Shown: one piece after another, positions 1 to 7,645 of the stretch
Layout: every line of letters begins with the position of its first letter
Numbering within the stretch: position 1 is the stretch's first letter
Origin: DASTOB01 sp035720425
GTDB lineage: Bacteria > Chloroflexota > Limnocylindria > Limnocylindrales > CSP1-4
DNA length: 11,239 bases
Assembly (NCBI GenBank): GCA_035720425.1
Contig: DASTOB010000103.1
Span: 1 to 11,239 of the forward strand
Direction of reading: 5' to 3'
Notes under the pieces: generated by a model
Databases searched by the model: none
Seen by the model: only the letters and a program-made list of their open reading frames with translations
Told to the model about the DNA's origin: nothing
Position numbers and translations under genes: made by a program

Positions 1-2312
<2,312 letters not shown>

Positions 2313-2321
2313 GGTTCGGTC

Positions 2322-3347
2322 TCACGCCGAGGCGCGCAGCGCGACCAGTCCGGACGTCGTGAGCGGGTCGGCGGCGGGTTCGAACAGCCCGCGCTCGATG
2401 ATCGCGACGAAGCGCGGCACGAGGTCGCCGTCGAACTGGCGTCCGGCCTCCGCGCGGAGTTCGCGGATCGCGTCCTTGGGCGTCCGCGCCGCCCGATACG
2501 GTCGATCGTTGACCATCGCGTCGAAGGCGTCGACGAGGCCGACGATCCGGGCACCCAGAGGGATCCGTTCGCCCGGGAGCCCGTCCGGGTAGCCGCGGCC
2601 GTCCCAGCGCTCGTGGTGGCCGCGGATGATCGGCACGAACAGGCGCGAGCTCGTAAGCGGGGCGCAGATCTGGGCGCCAATCTCCGGGTGGCGGCGCATT
2701 TCAACCCACTCGGCGTCCGTGAGCGGACCGGGCTTGTTGAGGATCGACTCCGCGATGCCGATCTTGCCGACGTCGTGGAGGAGCGCACCGTACGTGACCG
2801 CGCGGAGCTCCGGTCCGTCGAGCCCGATCGATTGAGCCAGGCGCCCGGCGTAACCGGCGAGGCGCTGGCAGTGACTCTCGGTCGTCACGTCCTTCGCCTC
2901 CACGGCGTTGGCCAGCGCGGCCACGACGCCGTGCGCAGCCTCCATCTCCGCGAGCGCGGCACGGAGGCGGAGGGAGCTCCGGATGCGAGCGAAGAGGACG
3001 TCGATCTCGTACGGCTTGGCGACGAAGTCGTCGGCGCCCGCGTCGAGCCCTTCGACCACGTCCTCCACGCTGGACCGACCGGTGAGCAGGATGATCGACA
3101 GCATCCGCGTGGCCGGCTGCGCGCGGAGGCGGCGACAGACCTCGAGGCCGTCGATCCCGGGCAGCCCCACGTCGAGCAGGACCACGTCCGTGTTGGCCGC
3201 GAGGACCTCGTCGAGGGCAGCCGGGCCGTCGGCTACCGCCGTGACGTCGTAGCCGCCCCGCTGGAGCAACCGGCTGAGCAGGACGCGGTTCGCGAGGTCA
3301 TCTTCGACAACGAGGACGCGCGCCCGTGATTCGATGGGTTCTGGCAT
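2322..3347 (-). CDS. Response regulator with HD-GYP output domain (predicted c-di-GMP phosphodiesterase)
   Basis: Predicted cytoplasmic two-component regulator that hydrolyses cyclic di-GMP. The 341-residue product has a receiver at about 9-125 with acidic pocket E15-D16-D17, acceptor D59 in VVLLDVGLPG and K111 in VAKPY. A short helical linker leads to an HD-GYP domain at about 140-330. This carries EAKD (150-153), H191-D192 in LLHDVGKIG, K195, H220, H244-H245-E246 and GRGYPDG (250-256), so the full metal-binding and GYP signature is present and catalysis is likely. I chose ATG 3347 because GAGG sits about 5-8 nt upstream and the receiver begins soon after; an in-frame ATG at 3440 would add 31 residues unlike the family. 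The kinase gene starts 9 bp downstream, so the two are probably co-transcribed, with the kinase as likely phosphodonor. Known REC-HD-GYP proteins of this type usually control motility or biofilm state; that role here is inference. Confidence 0.95.
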   Translation of the reverse strand: MPEPIESRARVLVVEDDLANRVLLSRLLQRGGYDVTAVADGPAALDEVLAANTDVVLLDVGLPGIDGLEVCRRLRAQPATRMLSIILLTGRSSVEDVVEGLDAGADDFVAKPYEIDVLFARIRSSLRLRAALAEMEAAHGVVAALANAVEAKDVTTESHCQRLAGYAGRLAQSIGLDGPELRAVTYGALLHDVGKIGIAESILNKPGPLTDAEWVEMRRHPEIGAQICAPLTSSRLFVPIIRGHHERWDGRGYPDGLPGERIPLGARIVGLVDAFDAMVNDRPYRAARTPKDAIRELRAEAGRQFDGDLVPRFVAIIERGLFEPAADPLTTSGLVALRASA

Positions 3348-3479
3348 CGGGACCTCGGGCAGTGTCGGTTTCGACCGGCCACTACTGTGACCCGAACCGG
3401 TGCGAGCGAGCAACCCCGTCGATTGGTACCGATCGTGCACCCGATGGTCCCAACCGAACGTATCCGAATCGCGTTCGTG

Positions 3480-3498
3480 CGTCGCCAGTGCGGCGACG
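3480..3498 (-). terminator. Possible hairpin terminator after the DUF1684 gene
   Basis: A perfect 7-bp inverted repeat, CGTCGCC / GGCGACG with a 5-nt loop, lies just past the DUF1684 stop codon on its coding strand. It is next to a smaller GGGG-ATCA-CCCC hairpin (3499-3510) whose loop contains the stop codon. No T-run follows, so a classical intrinsic terminator is not proven; G+C-rich U-less hairpins do occur in high-GC genomes. The rest of the 156-bp gap to the HD-GYP gene (3348-3503) shows no convincing promoter to me. Confidence 0.3.
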
Positions 3499-3503
3499 GG
3501 GGA

Positions 3504-4112
3504 TCACCCCGCGTAGCCCTCCGGCAGTCGCTCGCCGGCCTCGATGCGGACCGGCAGTCGGTTCTCAGCGGGAGTGAGCGGGCACGAGAAGCGCGGGTCG
3601 TAGACGCACGAGGGGTGGTACGCAAGGTTGAAGTCGAGCGCGAACGTCCCGTCGTCCTCCTGCTCGAGGTCGAGGTAGCGCCCGGCGCCGTACGACTCGA
3701 CGCCAGACGTGCCGTCGAGGAATGGGACGAACACGGATTCGGTGGAGCCGCCCTCGAAGATGTACGCCGTCAGGGTGCACGGCACCCCGCCCACCTCGAA
3801 CCGGAACGTGCCGGCGCGCTCGGCCGGTCGGAGCCGGTTGTCGGAGGTCGGGATGGCGAAGGTCGTTGGCTCGGTGCCAGCGTACGGCTCGAGCGCGAGG
3901 CCTTCGAAGCGGAGCGACTCGTCGACGTCGAAGTAGGGGAGACCAGTGAAGTCGGGCCGTTCGGCGGGCGGGATCGGGCTCCGATCGCCCGACTTGAAGT
4001 AGGCGTCCTTGTCCTCCCGGAAGGAGCGGACCGCGTCGGCGTACGAGATGTGCGCGTCGTGATGGTGGCCGTGGTCGTGGTCGTGATGGTCGTGGTCGTG
4101 GGGGTCGGTCAT
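3504..4112 (-). CDS. DUF1684 family protein with His/Asp-rich N-terminus
   Basis: A 202-residue soluble protein of the DUF1684 family (PF07920), whose biochemical role is unknown. Family marks are clear in the C-terminal half: FVPFLDGTSGVESYGAGRYL, then LDFNLAYHPSCVYDPRFSC, CPLTPAENRLPV and the final IEAGER. Two conserved Cys are C169 and C177. The length matches the family's usual 200 or so residues. Unusually, residues 5-21 are HDHDHHDHDHGHHHDAH, giving ten His and many Asp in the first 21 positions, a likely metal-binding tail. ATG 4112 is the only ATG close ahead of the family domain; the frame stays open to 4259, but that stretch is Arg/Pro-rich and looks non-coding. No good ribosome site is seen. 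It is divergent from the flavodoxin gene across 173 bp and lies 156 bp upstream of the HD-GYP gene on the same strand. There is no signal peptide or TM segment. Confidence 0.88.
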   Translation of the reverse strand: MTDPHDHDHHDHDHGHHHDAHISYADAVRSFREDKDAYFKSGDRSPIPPAERPDFTGLPYFDVDESLRFEGLALEPYAGTEPTTFAIPTSDNRLRPAERAGTFRFEVGGVPCTLTAYIFEGGSTESVFVPFLDGTSGVESYGAGRYLDLEQEDDGTFALDFNLAYHPSCVYDPRFSCPLTPAENRLPVRIEAGERLPEGYAG

Positions 4113-4140
4113 GTGCGGATGGTCGCAGACCTGGGGCGCT

Positions 4141-4191
4141 GGGTCACGCGGTGGCTTCGGGTCGCGGGGGCTCGGGGTCACACGGGTGGCT
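4141..4191. repeat. Pair of near-identical direct repeats in the divergent promoter region
   Basis: GGGTCACGCGGTGGCT (4141-4156) recurs as GGGTCACACGGGTGGCT (4175-4191), differing by one substitution and one inserted G, with starts 34 bp apart (about three helical turns). The pair sits between the divergent DUF1684 and flavodoxin starts (gap 4113-4285), where operator sites would be expected. No clear -35/-10 pair is visible in this gap. A regulatory role is inference. Confidence 0.35.
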
Positions 4192-4285
4192 CCGTGCCCT
4201 TCGGCCCGCCGAGCACCCGCCCGCCGGCTCTGGCGGCGGAGTCGGCCGCCTGCTTCCATGGACGGCTGGAATGGAGGAACGCGGC

Positions 4286-4828
4286 ATGCAACGAGTCCTG
4301 GTTGTCTATGCGAGTCGGCACGGCGCCACGGCCGGCATCGCGGAGCGAATCGGCGAGGTCCTCGGGTCCGCCGGTCTCGACAGCGTGGTCGCGGACGCGG
4401 CCGACAAGCCGGACCCGACCGGCTTCGACGCGTACGTCATCGGGAGCGCGACGTACATCGGCAAGTGGGAGCGGAACGCCCTCGTCTGGGTAAAGCGACA
4501 CGAGGCTACGCTCGCCGGTAAGCCCGTGTGGCTCTTCAGCAGCGGCCCCGTGGGCACCGAGCGCGTGACCAAGAGCGGCGCGAGCGTGCTCGAGGACCCG
4601 GCCACGATCGCCGAGCTTCGGCCGATCCTTCAGCCGCGCGGGACGACCGTGTTCTTCGGGGCCTGGGATCCGACCCTGCCGTCGGCCACACTCGCCGAGC
4701 GGATCATCGTTCGGATGCCGGCGATGAAGGATCTGCTCCCGACCGGCGACTTCCGCGAGTGGCCGGTGATCGAGGCGTGGGCCCGCGAGATCGCGGAGGA
4801 GCTGGCCGCGCCGGTCGCAGTGGGGTAG
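4286..4828 (+). CDS. Flavodoxin-domain protein, HemG-like (flavodoxin_5 type)
   Basis: A 180-residue cytoplasmic FMN-binding redox protein by family. The N-terminus VLVVYASRHGATAGIAERI carries the FMN phosphate loop (about S10-A16) after the first beta strand. It is followed by VIGSATYIGKW (about 51-62) and KPVWLFSSGPVG, the typical central strands of the flavodoxin_5 family (PF12724), which includes menaquinone-dependent protoporphyrinogen oxidase HemG. Its length is close to that of HemG (about 180), but no heme gene is nearby, so the substrate is open; a general flavodoxin-like reductase is equally possible. The start is firm: GGAGGA at 4273-4278 lies 7 nt before ATG 4286, while the in-frame ATG at 4151 would add 45 low-complexity residues. 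It is followed by 110 bp of non-coding DNA and then a promoter for the next gene, so it is probably transcribed alone. Confidence 0.9.
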   Translation: MQRVLVVYASRHGATAGIAERIGEVLGSAGLDSVVADAADKPDPTGFDAYVIGSATYIGKWERNALVWVKRHEATLAGKPVWLFSSGPVGTERVTKSGASVLEDPATIAELRPILQPRGTTVFFGAWDPTLPSATLAERIIVRMPAMKDLLPTGDFREWPVIEAWAREIAEELAAPVAVG

Positions 4829-4903
4829 GGCACGTTCGGTCGAGGGGCGGGGCGCTCCAGCGGCCCTGCGGCGGGCAGCAGGCTTGGACACCGAGCCGAC
4901 GCC

Positions 4904-4931
4904 TTGACATCCCGGGTCGCCGCCGTACCGT
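4904..4931 (+). promoter_or_regulatory. Promoter, probably giving a leaderless transcript for the hydrolase at 4939
   Basis: A perfect -35 TTGACA (4904-4909), a 16-nt spacer and a -10-like TACCGT (4926-4931, fitting TANNNT) end 7 nt before the ATG at 4939. That spacing puts the transcription start at or next to the start codon, and no Shine-Dalgarno sequence precedes the ATG. The combination is the known hallmark of leaderless genes in high-GC bacteria. Confidence 0.6.
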
Positions 4932-4938
4932 CCGCGCG

Positions 4939-5778
4939 ATGGGACCGCGCATCGACATCGAGACCGGCGTTTTGCCGACCGGTCACCCGTACTCCCGGAT
5001 CGGCTCCGGTGGACGGCTCGTCCTGTCGATCCCCGGGCTGTCGTTCATTCCGGAGGCGTCGACGCCACAGGCCGTCGGGCGCCTGTGGCGGACCTGGCTC
5101 GACCCGATCGCACGCCTCGGCCTCACCGTCTTCGACGTCGGTCGCCGGCCGGACCTCCCGACCGGCAGCACCGCCGCCGACGTCGCCGATGACTACGCGT
5201 CGGTGATCCGCGAGCAGTGGGGGAGGGCCGTCGGCGTCATGGGGTTCTCGACGGGCGGCGGCTACGCCCAGTGGCTGGCGATCCGCCACCCCGACCTCGT
5301 CGAGCGCCTCGTGCTCGCGTTCACGGGTCACCGAATCCCCGACGACGTCCGCGCGCTCCAGCGGCGAGCGGTCGACCATGCCCTTGCCGGCCGATGGCGT
5401 TCCGCCTACGCAACGCTCGGCCCGTGGTTCCTCCCGACCCATCCGCGGATCGCCGGAGCGGCGCTCTGGCTCGTCGGCCCATACGTCGGAGGGCGGCGGA
5501 CGGACGTGCGCGCGCTCCGGATCGACGCCGACTCCGACGACGCCTTCGATGCATCGGGCCACCTCGGAGAGATCCGCTGCCCGACGCTCGTCGGGTCCGG
5601 CGGTCGAGACCTCGCCTACCCACCGGAGGTCACGCGCGAGCTCGTCGCCGGCATCGCGGGCGCGCACCACATCGACTATCCGAACGCGGGCCACGGCGGA
5701 CCCGGGCGGCCCTTCGCGGAGGCGGCGTGTGCGTTCCTGGCCGGCGGGGAGGCGCCGGGAGCTCCGACTGCCCACTAG
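4939..5778 (+). CDS. Alpha/beta hydrolase
   Basis: A 279-residue soluble hydrolase with the alpha/beta fold; substrate unknown. Visible elements in order: oxyanion-loop region LVLSIPGLSF (27-36), nucleophile elbow GFSTGG with S104, a helical cap region at about 130-205 rich in Trp and Arg, acid D224 in GSGGRDLAYPPE, and H252 in YPNAGHGG. The Ser-Asp-His order and spacing fit the classical triad, so the enzyme is probably active. There is no signal peptide or TM segment. ATG 4939 is chosen because the fold begins directly after it and it lies 7 nt downstream of a strong promoter; the frame is open further upstream (to 4528), but that part is antisense-like Arg-rich sequence overlapping the flavodoxin gene. 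The VOC gene follows after 54 bp on the same strand and may share the transcript. An esterase or lactonase-type role is possible; I cannot go further. Confidence 0.9.
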   Translation: MGPRIDIETGVLPTGHPYSRIGSGGRLVLSIPGLSFIPEASTPQAVGRLWRTWLDPIARLGLTVFDVGRRPDLPTGSTAADVADDYASVIREQWGRAVGVMGFSTGGGYAQWLAIRHPDLVERLVLAFTGHRIPDDVRALQRRAVDHALAGRWRSAYATLGPWFLPTHPRIAGAALWLVGPYVGGRRTDVRALRIDADSDDAFDASGHLGEIRCPTLVGSGGRDLAYPPEVTRELVAGIAGAHHIDYPNAGHGGPGRPFAEAACAFLAGGEAPGAPTAH

Positions 5779-5832
5779 CCACGAGGCGACCATACTGGGA
5801 GACCCCTCAGCCCGCGCCGGAAGGAGATCCCC

Positions 5833-6282
5833 ATGGCCAATCTCGTCGTTCATTTCGAAATCCACGCGTCGGATCCGCAGAAGCTCATCGACTACTACTC
5901 GGAGCTGCTCGGCTGGACGTTCGCGCAATACGGTGGCGGCGAGCAGCCGTATTGGGTCATCGACACTGGTGAGGGCGCCATCGGCAACGCGGCGGAGAAG
6001 GCGGGTCTGGGCATCAACGGCGGGCTGACCCAGCGCGGCGGCCCTCCGCCGGAGATCGGGGCGCCGGTCAACGGCTGCAACATCGTCGTCGGCGTCGAGG
6101 ACGTCGACGAGCTGATGCGCCGAGGGATCGAGCTCGGCGGGACCGAGGCGCTGCCGGCGACCGACTACCCGGGCATCGGCCGCGGCGGCTATCTCATCGA
6201 CCCGGACGGCAACGTCTTCGGCCTGATCTCGCCGGTCATGTCCGACGGGTCGGTCGCGATGGGAGCCGGCGCCGAGTCATAG
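5833..6282 (+). CDS. VOC family protein (COG3324-like, glyoxalase fold)
   Basis: A 149-residue vicinal-oxygen-chelate protein made of two beta-alpha-beta-beta-beta units. The first strand and helix, LVVHFEIHASDPQKLIDYYS followed by ELLGWTF, match the typical opening of COG3324 proteins. Then come INGGLTQRGGPPPE, the second-module strand NIVVGVEDVDELM, and the closing YLIDPDGNVFGLISP. In metal-dependent VOC enzymes a Glu usually stands in the last strand (DGNxxEL); here that position reads FGL, as in many COG3324 members, so metal-dependent glyoxalase I activity is doubtful. Substrate unknown. The start is firm: AAGGAG at 5821-5826 with a 6-nt spacer. A weak -10-like CATACT is at 5791-5796 without a good -35, so read-through from the hydrolase promoter is as likely. 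It converges on the lipoprotein gene, 27 bp away. Confidence 0.92.
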   Translation: MANLVVHFEIHASDPQKLIDYYSELLGWTFAQYGGGEQPYWVIDTGEGAIGNAAEKAGLGINGGLTQRGGPPPEIGAPVNGCNIVVGVEDVDELMRRGIELGGTEALPATDYPGIGRGGYLIDPDGNVFGLISPVMSDGSVAMGAGAES

Positions 6283-6305
6283 CCCTTCGTAGCGCGGGCC
6301 GCGGG

Positions 6306-6321
6306 CCGGTCAGCCGACCGG
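6306..6321. terminator. Small hairpin between convergent genes
   Basis: CCGGTC / GACCGG forms a perfect 6-bp stem with a 4-nt AGCC loop. It overlaps the stop codon of the minus-strand lipoprotein gene and lies 24 bp after the VOC stop. It could slow polymerase from both sides, but there is no T-run on either strand and such short stems are frequent in DNA this GC-rich. Confidence 0.25.
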
Positions 6322-7149
6322 GAGGATGAGCAGGTACCCGGGCGGCACGCCGAGGTCGATCCGACCCCCGGTTCGGGCGACGAACTGCTCACCGAGCTCC
6401 GCCGGCGTGAGCAGGCTGTTCGGCTCCGGCGACGCGCCCCACAGGGTGCTCCCGTGGGGGTAGAGCGGGTCGAGGACGTGGACGCCGGTGACCTCGAACG
6501 CGTCGGTCGCGGCCGGGTCGCCGAGGGACGTGAAGCCGCTCATCACCCAGGCGTGGCGGCCGCGCCACATGACGAGGTTGACCGGCCGGTTCGTGGCGCG
6601 GATCGCCGCCGCGGCCTGGCGGACCGCCTCCTCGAGCGTCGGGACCGACACGAGTCGCCAGTCGCCGATGCCGAGCTCGTTGAGCAGCGGCACCCAGCCG
6701 ACCGGGTTCGCGCCGCCGAACGGGCTGTCGGACAGGTCGCGCGCCCGCTCCCACAGGCGCTGCTGCGTCAGGCGGCTCCGATCGTCCTCCGGTCGGAGGA
6801 TGTTGAGCGTCATCTGGACGCTCGCGCCGACGCACCACTCGAACGTGTACTGGCCGATGAAGTCGCCCTCGCGATAGAGGTTGAGCGCAAACGGCTCCGG
6901 TTGCGGCGTCGGTGGGGCAGGGGAGGGGGACGGGATCGCGGGGGCGGCCGATGCCGACGGCGCGCGGGGCGAAGCGGCCGCGGCCGGGCTCGCCTCGCCG
7001 CGGACGTCGTCGGAGACCTCGGTCGGGGCGACGGGGATCGGTGACGCGGCCGGGGCAGCGCTCGCGCCGCAGGCGGCGACGAGGACGAGGCTGATCACGA
7101 GGGCGAGCCAGGTGGGGAGCGGCCGGTGACGGGTGGGGGACGTGCGCAT
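6310..7149 (-). CDS. Lipoprotein with papain/C39-like Cys-peptidase domain
   Basis: A 279-residue predicted lipoprotein. Residues 1-27 are a signal peptide: a basic start, hydrophobic LALVISLVLV and lipobox VAAC with C27 as lipidated Cys. Residues 28-88 are a low-complexity Ala/Pro/Ser linker. The domain at 90-279 resembles C39-like/papain-fold peptidases (Peptidase_C39_2 type): C106 in FEWCVGASVQMTLN, H199 in RGRHAWVMSGF and D227 in VHVLDPLYP, in the right order with an HxW-V strand after a long helix. I recognise the pattern rather than an exact family, so proteolysis is inferred; an inactive binding domain or amidase is possible. ATG 7149 gives a normal signal peptide; ATG 7161 adds four residues. 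The Shine-Dalgarno GGAAGA (7162-7167) is too close to 7161 and rather far from 7149, so the start is uncertain. The 3' end carries the sequence duplicated at 7483-7540. Confidence 0.85.
   Translation of the reverse strand: MRTSPTRHRPLPTWLALVISLVLVAACGASAAPAASPIPVAPTEVSDDVRGEASPAAAASPRAPSASAAPAIPSPSPAPPTPQPEPFALNLYREGDFIGQYTFEWCVGASVQMTLNILRPEDDRSRLTQQRLWERARDLSDSPFGGANPVGWVPLLNELGIGDWRLVSVPTLEEAVRQAAAAIRATNRPVNLVMWRGRHAWVMSGFTSLGDPAATDAFEVTGVHVLDPLYPHGSTLWGASPEPNSLLTPAELGEQFVARTGGRIDLGVPPGYLLILPVG
6371..6428. repeat. 58-bp repeat, copy 1 (inside the lipoprotein gene)
   Basis: Ungapped match to 7483-7540 in the same orientation, 51 of 58 bases identical by my alignment, including 19 identical bases at the right end. 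On the minus strand it encodes EPNSLLTPAELGEQFVAR near the C-terminus of the lipoprotein. Confidence 0.85.
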
Positions 7150-7234
7150 CGGGCTGCCCATTCTTCCACAGGTACGCCGCCAGGCCCGGCGACGGTTCGG
7201 CTCACCGCCGCCGCGCAGCGGCATTCCACGTCAT

Positions 7235-7282
7235 GTGGGCACACCGCCCGCCCACGCGGTGGTCGAAGCGGTCCGAACCGCT
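7235..7282. repeat. Two small inverted repeats upstream of the lipoprotein gene
   Basis: GTGGGC (7235-7240) pairs with GCCCAC (7250-7255) across 9 nt. AGCGGT (7267-7272) pairs with ACCGCT (7277-7282) across a CCGA loop. They lie 86-133 bp upstream of the lipoprotein start and could be operators or leader structure; chance is also reasonable at this GC content. Confidence 0.3.
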
Positions 7283-7482
7283 CCGCGCGGCCACCTCAAG
7301 CCCAGCCCAGTGGTCAGGTCCCGCTGCCGTTAGCGTGAAACCAGCGCATGGCGAGCCCAACTCGCCCAAGCCCCGCCCCAGGACCCTGGTCGCTGTCGAG
7401 ATGACGTTGATTCCCGATTGGACGCGTGCCCCGTCACGACCACGCCCCTACACGTGTGAGTGAGCGCCAGGGCTCAGCTAAC

Positions 7483-7540
7483 GTCCGGGCGACGAACGGC
7501 TCGCCGGGCTTCGCTGGCGTCAGCAGGCTGTTCGGCTCCG
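7483..7540. repeat. 58-bp repeat, copy 2 (intergenic remnant)
   Basis: 88% identical to 6371-6428 in the lipoprotein gene. In the matching minus-strand frame it reads EPNSLLTPAKPGEPFVART, so it looks like a displaced piece of that gene's 3' end. Sequence on either side does not match the gene, and the identity stops sharply at both ends. Confidence 0.85.
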
Positions 7541-7645
7541 CATTGGCGGCATTTGAGCGCTCCGTGACCCACACGCCCCTCGCGCGGCGCTGGGATCAGC
7601 CGGATCCTCGGGACCACATAAGCCACCCGAAGGAGACCGACTGCC

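Larger units (their letters stand above)
7150..7645. other. Divergent intergenic region (~496 bp) between lipoprotein and membrane hydrolase
   Basis: I find no convincing gene here; the open frames are Arg/Pro-rich shadows. It holds two small hairpins (7235-7255 and 7267-7282), the second copy of the 58-bp repeat (7483-7540), and the leader of the hydrolase gene with AAGGAGA at 7630-7636, 9 nt before ATG 7646. A weak CATAAG at 7617-7622 has no matching -35. Promoters for both flanking genes must lie here, but I cannot place them. Confidence 0.6.

Noticed and set aside
4528..4938. Upstream extension of the alpha/beta hydrolase frame
   Set aside because: The frame is open back to 4528, but this part overlaps the flavodoxin gene, is Arg/Gly-rich, and lies upstream of the promoter at 4904-4931.
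4178..5928. Long minus-strand frames (4178-4891 and 4630-5928)
   Set aside because: They lie antisense to the flavodoxin, hydrolase and VOC genes and show only low-complexity Arg/Pro/Ala sequence.
7520..7580. Short minus-strand peptide LKCRQCGAEQPADA resembling a zinc ribbon
   Set aside because: It has only one CxxC pair and no second pair; the DNA is explained by the 58-bp repeat, whose gene-related frame is a different one.
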